This document shows positions 36,173 to 46,072 of a DNA stretch of 58,756 nt, in pieces. The stretch comes from Flavobacteriales bacterium (GTDB lineage: Bacteria > Bacteroidota > Bacteroidia > Flavobacteriales > Flavobacteriaceae), in the NCBI GenBank assembly GCA_004214175.1, contig SGZH01000004.1, positions 1-58,756 on the forward strand. Reading direction: 5' to 3'. Position 1 is the stretch's first letter. Every line of letters begins with the position of its first letter. The notes beneath the pieces are model-generated. The model did not search any database, was not told where the DNA came from, and saw nothing but the letters and a program-made list of their open reading frames with translations. Made by a program: the position numbers and the translations under genes.

Positions 36173-37432
36173 ATGTTGAACAAAGATCGTTGGAATGAAA
36201 TATTAGAGGCGTTAAATGCCAATCGCTTTAGGACTTTAATGACAGCTTTTGGTGTTTTTTGGGGGATCATGATTTTGGTATTATTACTCGCCTTGACAAA
36301 TGGATTAAAAAATGGAGTTATCAAAGATTTTGGTGACTTTGCAACTAATTCAATTTTTATGTGGTCGCAAAGTACATCCAAAGCCTATAGAGGATTACCC
36401 AAGGGAAGACGCTACAATTTTAAAATTGATGATGTAGCTCTTTTAAAAGAAAAAGTACCTTCATTAAAATATGTTTCCCCAAGAAACCAACTAGGTGGTT
36501 ATAGAGGAGCAAATAATGTTACTAGAAAAGATAAAACAGGAGCTTTTAGTATTACAGGTGATTACCCTGAATTCATTTATCAAAAATCCATGGACATTAC
36601 ACAAGGGCGTTTTATAAGTTATTCAGATATTAATGAAAAAAGAAAAGTAGCTGTTATTGGAACAGATGTTGTGAAATCATTATATGATCTTAACGAAGAT
36701 ATTTTAGAATCCTATGTAGAAATTAATGGAGTTAATTTTTTAGTTATTGGAGTTTTTAATAACAGTAATAGTAACGGTGATGATGAAGAAGATGCCAATA
36801 CAATATTTATTCCATTTACAACATTTTCACAAGTATTTAATTATGGGGATATAGTTAGTTGGATGGCAATCACCGCAGAGGATAAAATAAATATAACGGA
36901 TCTTAAATCCAAGATATTTTCTATTATCAGAAAACAACATATGATTCATCCAAAAGATAATCGTGCAATCGGAGATTATGATTTAGCTCAACAGTTTAGT
37001 AAAATATCGGGACTGTTTAGTATATTGACCTTTGTTGGTTTTTTTGTTGGAACTCTTGTTCTGCTCTCTGGCGCTATAGGAATTAGTAATATTATGTTAA
37101 TTGTTGTCAAGGAACGCACGAAAGAAATAGGAATACGTAGAGCACTTGGAGCAACTCCATTTAATATAAGAACACAAATACTTCAAGAGTCTTTATTATT
37201 AACTATCGTTTCTGGAATGGCTGGTATTGCATTTGCATCAGGAGCAATATGGATGACCAATTCAATAATTGATCGTATTGGACCTATTGAAAACTTTGCC
37301 AATCCTGCAGTCAATATAAAAGTAATTTTAATTGCCTTATTGATATTAGTTCTCTTTGGTGTTTTAGCAGGATTAATTCCAGCTACGAGAGCCACTAGAA
37401 TGAAACCTGTAGATGCATTAAGAACTGAATAA
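36173..37432 (+). CDS. ABC transporter permease, MacB/FtsX family (second)
   Basis: The 419-residue paralog of the upstream permease has the same layout: first helix about 18-42, periplasmic domain about 50-275 and three C-terminal helices. ISNIMLIVVKERTKEIGIRRALGA is nearly identical to the matching segment of its neighbour, and it ends with ATRATRMKPVDALRTE. The periplasmic domains differ clearly, so the pair arose by old duplication and specialised. It lies in the operon before the first adaptor (37-base gap). Confidence 0.93.
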   Translation: MLNKDRWNEILEALNANRFRTLMTAFGVFWGIMILVLLLALTNGLKNGVIKDFGDFATNSIFMWSQSTSKAYRGLPKGRRYNFKIDDVALLKEKVPSLKYVSPRNQLGGYRGANNVTRKDKTGAFSITGDYPEFIYQKSMDITQGRFISYSDINEKRKVAVIGTDVVKSLYDLNEDILESYVEINGVNFLVIGVFNNSNSNGDDEEDANTIFIPFTTFSQVFNYGDIVSWMAITAEDKINITDLKSKIFSIIRKQHMIHPKDNRAIGDYDLAQQFSKISGLFSILTFVGFFVGTLVLLSGAIGISNIMLIVVKERTKEIGIRRALGATPFNIRTQILQESLLLTIVSGMAGIAFASGAIWMTNSIIDRIGPIENFANPAVNIKVILIALLILVLFGVLAGLIPATRATRMKPVDALRTE

Positions 37433-37469
37433 AATTTAAAAAGAATAGAAATATAAAGTATTACCCATT

Positions 37470-38621
37470 ATGAAAAGAATAGGAACTATTATCACTTTAA
37501 CAATTATTTTAATAGCATTTGTATTTGGAATAAGATACATTTACTTAAAAGATCAAAAAGATCCTGTAGTATATGAAACACAAAGCACTTTTAGATATAC
37601 GATTCTAAAAAAAACAGTAGCTACGGGGAGTATAGTACCCAAGGAGGAGGTTCTTATTAAGCCAAACATCTCTGGTATTATAGATCAAATATTTGTGGAA
37701 GCTGGCGACTATGTAAAATCGGGAGATTTATTAGCTATGGTAAAAGTAGTTCCAAATATATCTTCTCTAAATAGTGCAAAAAATAATATAAATTCTGTGA
37801 GCACTCAAGTTGAAACAGCAAAATTAGCTTTTCAAAATCAAGAAAGTATTTACAATAGGCAAAAAGGATTATTTGAAAAAGGAGTGATATCTGCAAATGA
37901 ATTTGATAATGCGCAGTTATCTTATAATCAATCTTTACAACGTTATAAACAAGAACAGATTAGTTTAAATAATGCACGCCAAAATTATGATATTATTAAA
38001 ACAGGTACCACCATTGGAATGGGAGCGGCTGCAAATACTGAAATAAGAGCTACTGTTTCGGGGATGGTTTTGGATATTCCAGTAAAAACAGGGAATCAAG
38101 TTATAGAGTCCAATAATTTTAATGATGGGACTACAATCGCAACAATTGCAGATGTCACTAATATGATTTTTGAGGGAAAAGTTGATGAAAGTGAAGTAGG
38201 GAAGATAAAAGAAGATTTAGCTTTAGAAATTACAGTTGGAGCCATAGATAATAAAAAATTTGATGCAACTCTAGATTATATTGCACCCAAGGGGGTCGAT
38301 GAAAATGGAGCTATTCAATTTGAAATCAAAGGGACTTTAAATAAAAAAAACGCTACGTTTATTAGAGCAGGTCTTAGTGCAAATGCCTCTATCATCCTTG
38401 CAAGAGCAGATAGTGTAATAGCTTTAAAAGAGGCATTGATACAGTATGATGTAAAAACGAAAACTCCTTTTGTTGAAATAGAAATAAGTGATCAAAAGTT
38501 TGAAAGAAAAGAGATAGAGCTAGGAATTAGTGATGGTATTAATGTAGAAGTAAAAGCCGGAATATCACCAAATGATAAAATTAAAGTATGGAATCAATTA
38601 AAGCCAAGAGCCAACTTTTGA
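37470..38621 (+). CDS. Periplasmic adaptor protein, HlyD/MacA family (first)
   Basis: This membrane-fusion protein links the inner-membrane transporter to the outer-membrane channel. The 383-residue protein has one N-terminal membrane anchor (about 5-24). The lipoyl-like half (IDQIFVEAGDYVKSGDLLAM), a coiled-coil hairpin (about 100-175), the returning lipoyl half and a beta-barrel domain follow. It precedes the TolC-like gene, with the second adaptor on the other side. It is shorter than the second adaptor (420 residues) and clearly divergent from it. Confidence 0.9.
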   Translation: MKRIGTIITLTIILIAFVFGIRYIYLKDQKDPVVYETQSTFRYTILKKTVATGSIVPKEEVLIKPNISGIIDQIFVEAGDYVKSGDLLAMVKVVPNISSLNSAKNNINSVSTQVETAKLAFQNQESIYNRQKGLFEKGVISANEFDNAQLSYNQSLQRYKQEQISLNNARQNYDIIKTGTTIGMGAAANTEIRATVSGMVLDIPVKTGNQVIESNNFNDGTTIATIADVTNMIFEGKVDESEVGKIKEDLALEITVGAIDNKKFDATLDYIAPKGVDENGAIQFEIKGTLNKKNATFIRAGLSANASIILARADSVIALKEALIQYDVKTKTPFVEIEISDQKFERKEIELGISDGINVEVKAGISPNDKIKVWNQLKPRANF

Positions 38622-38688
38622 TGGCATAGATAATAATTAATTAAAGTAAAACTGTAACATTTATAATATATTAAAGACCAATTCAATT

Positions 38689-40146
38689 ATGATTATCAAT
38701 TCGAAGACTTTAGTAATGTTGTGTTTATTTCTTGGAATGGAAGTAACATTAACTGCACAAAATAAAAAATGGACACTTCAAGAATGTGTTGCTTATGCTA
38801 TTGAAAATAATATTTCTGTAAAACAATCGGAGTTGGACATAGAAAATTCTAATATTGCAAAAAGTGGAGCCATCGGAAATTTTTTACCATCGATCAATGG
38901 TTCAGCCTCGAATAGTTGGAATACAGGTCTGACACAAGATGTTACAACAGGTATATTAAGAAATATTACTTCAAGGAGTTCATCTTATAGTGTTTCTGCT
39001 GGAGTTACTGTTTTTAGTGGTTTAAGAAATCATCGAGAATTACAAAAAGCAAAGATGCAACAACTTTCAGCGCAATATAATTCTAGCAAGATAAAAGATG
39101 ATATCGCATTGTTTGTTGCAAATAATTATTTACAAGTATTGTTAGCTAAAGCAAATTTAGAGGTGGCATTAGAACAAAACAAGGTCACTAAAGATCAAAT
39201 TACAAGAACTAAAGAATTAGTTGACTCAGGAGTCTTGCCAAAGGGAGATTTGTTAGAAATTAATGCGGTAAGTGCTCAAGAACAACAAGCGATTGTAAAT
39301 TCTGAAAGTAACGTTAGAATATCTTTAGTAAGCTTAGCTCAATTATTATTGATTAAAGATTATGAAAATTTTGATATTGCAGATCAAGAATTTTCTGTAA
39401 TACTATCTGAAGTAGCAGAAAAAAACATTGATGAAGTAATTAATTCTGCTAAAGAAAATAGATATGAAGTTAAAATTGCAGAACAAAATATGATTATTGC
39501 CAATAAAGATTTAGAAATTTCTAAAAGTATTTATTGGCCTACTCTTAATGCTTATTTTAACTATAATACTCGTGAAAATGATATCGCTCAAATTTCTTCG
39601 GTTTTAGATCCTGATAATCCAACATTAACCACTCAAATAGGGTACGTAGGATCTACAGGAGAAGCTGTTTTATCTGAAGTTCCAAATACAACCTTAATTG
39701 AAACACCAGCAAATTCATTTGTAAATCAATTATATATTAATGACGGTCTTTCTTATGGAGTAAATTTAAGTGTCCCAGTTTTCAATGGATTTTCCACTAG
39801 AAACAATGTAAAACGTAATATAGTAAATGTAAAAAGAAACGAATATCAACTAGAACAAGCTAAACTCGATTTAGAATCATCAGTATATCAAGCTTATGTC
39901 GATGCAGATGGAGCTAAGAAATCATATGATGCTGCATTGGCATCATTTAAATCTCAAGAATTAGCCTATGAATATGCAAAAACTAGATTTGATGTAGGTT
40001 TAACAAACTCATTTGAGTTTAGTCAATCTAAGCTACGATATAATACTGCTAATATTGAAGCTAATAGAACTAAATTTGATTATATTTTTAAATTAAAAGT
40101 ATTGGAATTATATTTTGGAATACCAGCTACTGAGCTTAAATTTTAA
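38689..40146 (+). CDS. TolC-family outer-membrane efflux protein
   Basis: TolC-type trimeric channels carry substrates across the periplasm and outer membrane. The 485-residue protein has a signal peptide (about 1-24, ending near LTAQ), and the repeated TolC halves are visible as two long helical regions. These include WTLQECVAYAIENNISVKQ at the start and YEYAKTRFDVGLTNSFEFSQSK near the end. It is followed after two bases by the second adaptor. With the upstream ATPase, permeases and adaptor it forms a complete tripartite exporter. Confidence 0.92.
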   Translation: MIINSKTLVMLCLFLGMEVTLTAQNKKWTLQECVAYAIENNISVKQSELDIENSNIAKSGAIGNFLPSINGSASNSWNTGLTQDVTTGILRNITSRSSSYSVSAGVTVFSGLRNHRELQKAKMQQLSAQYNSSKIKDDIALFVANNYLQVLLAKANLEVALEQNKVTKDQITRTKELVDSGVLPKGDLLEINAVSAQEQQAIVNSESNVRISLVSLAQLLLIKDYENFDIADQEFSVILSEVAEKNIDEVINSAKENRYEVKIAEQNMIIANKDLEISKSIYWPTLNAYFNYNTRENDIAQISSVLDPDNPTLTTQIGYVGSTGEAVLSEVPNTTLIETPANSFVNQLYINDGLSYGVNLSVPVFNGFSTRNNVKRNIVNVKRNEYQLEQAKLDLESSVYQAYVDADGAKKSYDAALASFKSQELAYEYAKTRFDVGLTNSFEFSQSKLRYNTANIEANRTKFDYIFKLKVLELYFGIPATELKF

Positions 40147-40148
40147 TT

Positions 40149-41411
40149 ATGAAAAAAAAGACATTTGTTTGGATAATAGTTATTGTAGTAATTTTATTAA
40201 TTGTACTAATTTCTGGTAAAAAAGCAGGTTGGTATGGTAAAAATGGAAATTTCAAAGAAGTTGAGGTAATAAGTATAAGTTTAATTGATATCGTTGAGAC
40301 CGTTGCAGCCACAGGAAAAATTCAACCTGAGGTTGAGATTAAATTATCTTCTGAAGTTTCGGGAGAAATAATTGAACTTCCAATTATTGAAGGGCAACAA
40401 GTTAAAAAAGGAGATTTATTAGTTAGTATTAACCCCGATTTAGTACAAGCAATGGTAGATCAATCTCAAGCGGGATTGCAAAATGTAAAAGCGCAATTGA
40501 CTCAAGCAGAGGCAAATTTAGCAAATCTTAAAATTAATTTTAATAGAAATAAATCCCTTTTTGAAAAGGGAGTAATTTCAAGATCTGATTGGGAACGTTC
40601 ACAAACTGATTATGAAGTGGCACAAGCAAATGTGAGGTCTGCTTTTTATAATGTGGAAAGTGCAAAGTCCTCTGTAAAACAATCTAGAGATAATTTATCC
40701 AGAACATCGATTTTTGCTCCAAGAGATGGAACCATTTCTAAACTTTCAGTCGAATTAGGAGAACGTGTTGTTGGAACAGCTCAAATGGCAGGTACCGAAA
40801 TTGTTAGAGTTGCTAATCTAAATAATATGGAAGTTGAAGTTGATGTGAACGAAACAGATATTGTTAAAGTAAATGTTGGAGATTCAACAATTGTAGAAGT
40901 TGATGCTTATCTAAAAAGAGAATTTAAAGGGGTTGTCACAGAAATTGCAAATACGGCTGAAAACACCTTATCAGTTGACCAAGTAACAAACTTTAAGGTA
41001 AAAGTTAGAATTCTTCCAGACTCTTATAAAGACTTAACTATAAATAGGCCTGATAATTATTCACCATTTAGACCAGGAATGACTGCGACTGTTGATATTA
41101 TTACCAATTTGAAAGAAAAAATAATTGGGGTGCCGATCAGCTCCATAGTTATTAAAACTGACACATCCATTACCACTTCGAAACAAGTTGTAAAAGAAAC
41201 AAAATCAACAACAGCAGAAAAGTTTGAATGTGTGTTTATAAAAGAAGGCGATGTTGCTAAATTAAGAGTTATTACTACGGGAATTCAAGATGATTCAAAT
41301 ATTGAAATTATTTCAGGATTAAAAGAAGAAGATATCGTTATTACAGGGCCCTATAATACTGTTACTAAAATATTAAAACCCGGTAGTAAAGTAGAGACTA
41401 AGCTAGAGTAG
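40149..41411 (+). CDS. Periplasmic adaptor protein, HlyD/MacA family (second)
   Basis: The 420-residue adaptor has an N-terminal membrane anchor (about 5-22), a lipoyl half (SGEIIELPIIEGQQVKKGDL), a coiled-coil hairpin (about 95-170), and the returning lipoyl half (IFAPRDGTISKLSVELGERV). Beta-barrel and membrane-proximal domains follow. The FRPGMTATVDI stretch is typical of RND/MacA adaptors. It lies immediately downstream of the TolC gene. Two adaptors may reflect a hetero-oligomeric ring or alternative complexes. It is followed 21 bases later by tsaB. Confidence 0.92.
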   Translation: MKKKTFVWIIVIVVILLIVLISGKKAGWYGKNGNFKEVEVISISLIDIVETVAATGKIQPEVEIKLSSEVSGEIIELPIIEGQQVKKGDLLVSINPDLVQAMVDQSQAGLQNVKAQLTQAEANLANLKINFNRNKSLFEKGVISRSDWERSQTDYEVAQANVRSAFYNVESAKSSVKQSRDNLSRTSIFAPRDGTISKLSVELGERVVGTAQMAGTEIVRVANLNNMEVEVDVNETDIVKVNVGDSTIVEVDAYLKREFKGVVTEIANTAENTLSVDQVTNFKVKVRILPDSYKDLTINRPDNYSPFRPGMTATVDIITNLKEKIIGVPISSIVIKTDTSITTSKQVVKETKSTTAEKFECVFIKEGDVAKLRVITTGIQDDSNIEIISGLKEEDIVITGPYNTVTKILKPGSKVETKLE

Positions 41412-41432
41412 CAAAAAGAATAACATCAATTA

Positions 41433-42092
41433 ATGGCAACAATTTTATGTATTGAAACAACTACAACTAACTGCTCTGTTGCCTTATCAGTGGATGGAAT
41501 TGTGGTTTTTTTAAAAGAGGAAAATAACAAACAGTATTCTCATGCTGAAAAACTACATATGTTTATTAAAGATGTGTTAGTTGAAAGTAAAGTATCAAAA
41601 AACAAATTAGACGCTATAGCAGTTAGCAAAGGTCCAGGTTCTTACACCGGGCTCCGTATAGGTGTCTCTGCTGCTAAGGGCTTGTGTTTTGCTTTGGGAA
41701 TCCCTCTTATTTCAATTCCTACATTAAAAGCACTAGCATATCAGGTAAAAAAATCGGACGGAATTATAGTATCTATGTTAGACGCAAGGCGTTTAGAAGT
41801 ATATTCTGCAGTTTTTTCAAATAAAAAATTTCAAATAAGAGATACAAGAGCTGAGGTACTAGACGAACATTCGTTTACTAATTATTTAAATGAAAACACT
41901 ATCTATTTTATTGGTAATGGTGTAGAGAAATTTAAACCAATTTGTAATCACAGCAATGCTATTTTTATGCATCAAAATTTACCATCGTCCAATGAAATGG
42001 GAATATTGGCCGAAAATAAATATCAAAACAGCGAATTTGAAAATGTTGCTTATTTTGAACCCTATTATTTAAAAGATTTTATAACAGGATAA
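41433..42092 (+). CDS. tsaB: tRNA threonylcarbamoyladenosine biosynthesis protein TsaB
   Basis: TsaB is the partner of TsaD in making t6A at position 37 of tRNAs that read ANN codons. The 219-residue protein has the ASKHA-fold N-terminus ILCIETTTTNCSVAL. KGPGSYTGLRIGVSAAKGL, the family signature, lies near residues 67-85, and the C-terminal half is shorter and divergent, as usual for TsaB. It follows the export operon closely and is closed by a terminator. The operon association is common in Bacteroidota as I recall and need not imply a functional link with export. Confidence 0.95.
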   Translation: MATILCIETTTTNCSVALSVDGIVVFLKEENNKQYSHAEKLHMFIKDVLVESKVSKNKLDAIAVSKGPGSYTGLRIGVSAAKGLCFALGIPLISIPTLKALAYQVKKSDGIIVSMLDARRLEVYSAVFSNKKFQIRDTRAEVLDEHSFTNYLNENTIYFIGNGVEKFKPICNHSNAIFMHQNLPSSNEMGILAENKYQNSEFENVAYFEPYYLKDFITG

Positions 42093-42131
42093 ATCACCAA
42101 TTAGGTATTAAAAGAAAATTTTCAAAATGAG

Positions 42132-42168
42132 AAAAAGCCAACTAATTTTATTTAGGTGGCTTTTTTTT
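42132..42168 (+). terminator. Rho-independent terminator after tsaB
   Basis: GCCAACTAA (42137-42145) pairs with TTAGGTGGC (42152-42160) with one mismatch and a six-base loop. An A-run precedes the stem and eight T residues follow it. Confidence 0.85.
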
Positions 42169-42194
42169 ATAAAAGGATTTTTAAAAATAAAGAC

Positions 42195-42902
42195 TTAAAA
42201 GCCTTGAATTTTGTCCAAATACTGTATTAATTTTTTAATATCTTTTTCGTTGTTTAAATCTAATTTTTGTTCTTTGGTATAACTCTCTACAATTTTTTCA
42301 TCATTACCAAATGCTTTTATTTTTTTATTTTTAGACTTTGGTAATTCTAGTGTTTTTCCATTTTTTGAGTAAATCGTATATTTGAAACGATCTTCAAATC
42401 TTGCTAGGGTTGATCTCTCATAATTATTTTGAGCTTTTTTTGGTGGGAAATACTTCTTGGTTACTTTTTTTAATAAACTTAGATTATTTCCGTCAAATAT
42501 AACAAGATAATAACCTTGACTCGGAATAAATACAAATGTATCGTTCATAATTTTAGCATAAATCTCCTTTGATTTTACAAGAGCTTTTGCCGATTTATCA
42601 TCATCATTTAAGGATTCTTTGTATTCTATTTCATCAGCTACCGCATTGTATCTTAGAGCTCCGTTGCTTAAAATTATTTCATTTTCTAAATAAACATCAC
42701 CTAATAAAAAATCATTTACATAATAGGGTGTTCCATCGTAGTTTTCTGGGGTGGCTGGATCATAAAGATTCCGAGTATCAAAAACATCAGCGCTGTAAAC
42801 AAATAGTTCTGTTTTAAATTGGGTATTTCTATTTTGAGAAAATCCAATTGAGCTAGCAAAACATATTACAATTATTAAAGTGTTGTTAATTATCTTTTTC
42901 AT
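42195..42902 (-). CDS. Secreted protein of unknown function, paralog A
   Basis: I place the start at the ATG at 42902, giving 235 residues with a clean signal peptide (about 1-22, ending near IGFSQ). A longer reading from 43007 adds an unlikely N-terminus. The protein has YDGTPYYVNDFLLGDVYLEN and LRYNAVADEIEYK, a pattern I recall from small Bacteroidota secreted proteins, and then a Lys-rich C-terminal half ending LPKSKNKKIKAFG... It is clearly paralogous to the next gene upstream (43092-43787), sharing LRYNA, the DD-AK-L segment, QGY and the LPxSKxK-KAFG segment. Function unknown. Confidence 0.75.
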   Translation of the reverse strand: MKKIINNTLIIVICFASSIGFSQNRNTQFKTELFVYSADVFDTRNLYDPATPENYDGTPYYVNDFLLGDVYLENEIILSNGALRYNAVADEIEYKESLNDDDKSAKALVKSKEIYAKIMNDTFVFIPSQGYYLVIFDGNNLSLLKKVTKKYFPPKKAQNNYERSTLARFEDRFKYTIYSKNGKTLELPKSKNKKIKAFGNDEKIVESYTKEQKLDLNNEKDIKKLIQYLDKIQGF

Positions 42903-42931
42903 TATTTTAAATTTATTGTTATATTTTTTTA

Positions 42932-42962
42932 TAAAGGTAGTAATCAATATTGTAGACCACAA
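42932..42962 (-). promoter_or_regulatory. Candidate promoter of paralog A
   Basis: On the minus strand TTG (42962-42960) and TACCTTTA (42939-42932) are 20 bases apart. The -7 element has A in place of the final G. It gives a leader of about 25 bases to the ATG at 42902 and so supports that start. Confidence 0.4.
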
Positions 42963-43091
42963 ACTGTGATAATCTTTATTTATAAATAGAGACAGTTTAA
43001 AAAGCATAACCTTTTCAAAAGCATTCTATAAAAAATGGTATTTACCCTTCTTTTTATCTAAAAAAAATTAGAAAGCTAGAAATGATAGGTT

Positions 43092-43787
43092 TTATAAAGT
43101 GTTGTAATACTTAATTACTTCTAATAGACCGGCTTCTTTGTTGAGGTTGATTTTATTTTCTTTTACAAATAATTTGACTTCTTTCGATTTATCGCCAAAA
43201 GCTTTCAATCGTTTACTTTTAGACCCAGGGAGTTCTATTAATAGTCCTTCACTGGTGTATAAATATAAAATCTGTTTTTCTTTATAATTTGCTGCAATAT
43301 CGCTAGCTAATGAAGTATAGGCTTTTTGTTCTGGGATGTATTCTTTTTTAATTTTTTTGTAAAGCGATGTTTTATCACCTTTATAATACATTAAAAAATA
43401 ACCCTGCGTTGTATTGTTCTCATTAGGTGCTAAAAAAACATAATTTTCATTACCTATTATTATAGCCAAATCACTGGAGCTTTTTAAAACTTTTGCTTGA
43501 TCATCTTTTAGTACAGACGATTTTTTAACTTCAAATAAATCTTTGGAGGCGTTGTATCTTAAACCAATATTTTTTGCTAATGGAACTCCATTTTTTAGTA
43601 TTGTCCCATTCTTAAACATTTTATCTTTGTAGGGAGTTCCTGTAAAATCAGCTTCTAAATACACCTCAACGCTTCTTTGAGAAATGTATGAATCAATATC
43701 TGTTTCATTGAATACAGATTGTGCTTTTACATTAATTGAATAAAGTGATATAATAATAGAAATTGTTGTAAGAAGTTTCTTTTTCAT
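43092..43787 (-). CDS. Secreted protein of unknown function, paralog B
   Basis: The start at ATG 43787 (231 residues) gives a signal peptide (about 1-22, ending near VKAQ); the longer reading from 43823 adds twelve residues ahead of it. The body has TGTPYKDKMFKNGTILKNG, LRYNASKDLFEVKKS, TTQGYFLMYYKGDKTSLYKK and LPGSKSKRLKAFGDKSKE, closely matching paralog A downstream. The two lie about 190 bases apart on the same strand, each with its own promoter-like motif. No catalytic motif is visible; a small surface or periplasmic beta-rich protein is likely. Function unknown. Confidence 0.75.
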   Translation of the reverse strand: MKKKLLTTISIIISLYSINVKAQSVFNETDIDSYISQRSVEVYLEADFTGTPYKDKMFKNGTILKNGVPLAKNIGLRYNASKDLFEVKKSSVLKDDQAKVLKSSSDLAIIIGNENYVFLAPNENNTTQGYFLMYYKGDKTSLYKKIKKEYIPEQKAYTSLASDIAANYKEKQILYLYTSEGLLIELPGSKSKRLKAFGDKSKEVKLFVKENKINLNKEAGLLEVIKYYNTL

Positions 43788-43809
43788 TTTTTTGTTGTTA
43801 TTCGAGATG

Positions 43810-43839
43810 CGAATATATTTCATTAAGAATAATAAGCAA
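43810..43839 (-). promoter_or_regulatory. Candidate promoter of paralog B
   Basis: On the minus strand TTG (43839-43837) and TATATTCG (43817-43810) are 19 bases apart; the -7 element differs from TAnnTTTG by one base. It lies 22 bases before the ATG at 43787, which supports the shorter start. Confidence 0.45.
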
Positions 43840-43921
43840 AATAATAATTTGTTAAAAATTACTAAAATTACTTAGAGATTTTATAAAATAAACTGACTGG
43901 AATTTTTCATTTATTTAAAAA

Positions 43922-46036
43922 TTAATCATTTAGAAGTTTTAATGCCTCTGAAACTTTTGAAACAGGAAGTTTACAACTATTGTTGACGCAAACATAAATT
44001 AATGTTTCATCAACAATATATCTATATTTTAATAGAGGTTTTGTGCTCTCTTTTAAACTTCCAGCTACAAGTGCATTGGGGAGATATGATGTATTTATTT
44101 CTTTGATTTTATTGTTAGCATCTTTACCAACAACTACTATTTCATAGTATTTATTTTTATAATTTTCTGACAAATCAAGCCAATTGGAATAGCCACTCGG
44201 GTAAGTTTCAATTTCTGGTTGAATATTATGAAGCATTTTTGAGGACGTATTTAAATAGTTTTCATTGTCCAAATGGTGCGATAATATAAATAGATTTTTT
44301 GCCATAATTGAATTAGAAGAAGCTATTACATTATCGCGATATTCAAAATTTCTTGTAATTAATTTTTCGTCCTTTTTAGAGGTGAAATAAAACATATTAT
44401 TTTCTTGATTATAAAAGTTTTCGTATGTATAGTCAGTTAATTTTTCAGATAAACGAATCCATTTGTCATCAAGCGTTACCTCGTATAGTGAGATAAAAGC
44501 ATTAATTAAGGTTGCATAATCTTCTAGATATCCATTGATACTGCTTTTGCCGTTTTTATAATTATGGTTTAAAGCGCCATTAGGTTGTAATTGGTTTTCA
44601 ATGATAAATTGGGCATTTTTTAGAGCCTCAGTCAGATAACCTGTTACCTGAAAAGTTTTGAACGCATCTACATAGCCTTTTATCATTAAAGCATTCCAAG
44701 AGGTTAATGTTTTGTCATCAAGTCTAGGCTTTGGTCTTTTGTTTCTATGGATACTCAATTTCTTTTTCCAACTCTTTTTTTTCTGTTCAAGTTCAATTTG
44801 TGATATCGAAAACTCATTAGTTATTAAAACATCACTTTTTTGTCTTATTAGCACATAATTCTCTTTTTCCCATTTACCATAAGTATTAATATTATAATAT
44901 TCAGAAAATAAAGAGAAGTCATCTTTTAAAATTAATTTTAATTCATTTTTATTAAAAACATAGTAGGCTCCTTCTTCTAGATCTCCTTCATTTGTAAGAC
45001 TATCAGCATCTAGGGAGGAAAAAAATGCTCCTTCCGAATTTGTCATTTCCCTTTTTATAAATTCGAGAGTTTCTAAAACTACCTCTTTGTATAAAGGTTT
45101 TTTTGTTGTTTGATATGCCTGGCTGTATAAGCTTACCAATTGTGCATTGTCATATAACATTTTTTCGAAATGCGGGACATGCCATCTTACATCGGTACTA
45201 TACCTTGCAAAACCACCCCCTACATGGTCGTATACTCCTCCATATGCAATTTGGTCTAAGGTTAAATAAACATAATTTAATAGTTTTTCATTATTGTATT
45301 GTATTCCGTGTCTTAATAGATATTTTAAATTATTTGGCATCATAAATTTTGGAGATCTCTTAGGCCCTCCGTATTTATAATCAAAAGAGTCACTCCATTT
45401 TTCAACGATACTATCTGAGGGGAAATTTGCAAAATTTAATTCATTTGTATTCACAGAGATTAAATCCATACTTTTAATACCTTCCTCAAGTTGAGTTGCA
45501 TAATCGATTAATCTTTGAGGATTCTCTTGATAAATCTTTTGAATTTTTTCTAGAGAATTTATCCAAGTATCTTTTCTAAAATAGGTGCCACCCCATACTG
45601 GTCTACCATCTGGTAAAGTAATAACATTAAGCGGCCATCCTGCACTTCCTGTCATTAATTGAACAGCATTAATATAAATTTGATCCACGTCAGGGCGTTC
45701 TTCTCTATCTACTTTTACGGCCACAAAATGTTTATTCATAGTTGCTGCAACAGTAGAATCTTCAAAACTTTCTTTTTCCATTACGTGACACCAATGACAG
45801 GCAGAGTACCCAATACTTATAACCATAAGTTTTTTTTCTTCTTTTGCTTTTTGTAGGGTTTCTGAATTCCATCCCTTCCAATTTACAGGATTGTGAGCAT
45901 GTTGCAGTAAATAAGGACTTGTTTCATTAATTAATTCGTTGGTGTACTGATGTTGTGTATCCAAAATATCTTTTTTTGAAGAGTTACAAGATAGAATCGT
46001 TATAAATAAAATTAAAATGATTAATAAAGTTCGCAT
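43922..46036 (-). CDS. DUF255/YyaL-type thioredoxin-domain lipoprotein
   Basis: This 704-residue protein begins with a lipoprotein signal ([10 protein letters not shown]...ILSC, Cys17). An N-terminal thioredoxin-like DUF255 domain follows (about 35-190) with the motif CHWC at Cys80-Cys83 in [17 protein letters not shown] long alpha/alpha-toroid region comes next (about 200-640) with [29 protein letters not shown] and [12 protein letters not shown], the SPATA20/YyaL pattern. The biochemical role of this family is unsettled. It lies 36 bases downstream of nfu and is probably cotranscribed. It is anchored at the cell envelope here, unlike most cytosolic relatives. Confidence 0.88.
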   Translation of the reverse strand: MRTLLIILILFITILSCNSSKKDILDTQHQYTNELINETSPYLLQHAHNPVNWKGWNSETLQKAKEEKKLMVISIGYSACHWCHVMEKESFEDSTVAATMNKHFVAVKVDREERPDVDQIYINAVQLMTGSAGWPLNVITLPDGRPVWGGTYFRKDTWINSLEKIQKIYQENPQRLIDYATQLEEGIKSMDLISVNTNELNFANFPSDSIVEKWSDSFDYKYGGPKRSPKFMMPNNLKYLLRHGIQYNNEKLLNYVYLTLDQIAYGGVYDHVGGGFARYSTDVRWHVPHFEKMLYDNAQLVSLYSQAYQTTKKPLYKEVVLETLEFIKREMTNSEGAFFSSLDADSLTNEGDLEEGAYYVFNKNELKLILKDDFSLFSEYYNINTYGKWEKENYVLIRQKSDVLITNEFSISQIELEQKKKSWKKKLSIHRNKRPKPRLDDKTLTSWNALMIKGYVDAFKTFQVTGYLTEALKNAQFIIENQLQPNGALNHNYKNGKSSINGYLEDYATLINAFISLYEVTLDDKWIRLSEKLTDYTYENFYNQENNMFYFTSKKDEKLITRNFEYRDNVIASSNSIMAKNLFILSHHLDNENYLNTSSKMLHNIQPEIETYPSGYSNWLDLSENYKNKYYEIVVVGKDANNKIKEINTSYLPNALVAGSLKESTKPLLKYRYIVDETLIYVCVNNSCKLPVSKVSEALKLLND

Positions 46037-46072
46037 CTGTCTTATATATTTAAAAATATATTTAAAATTGGC

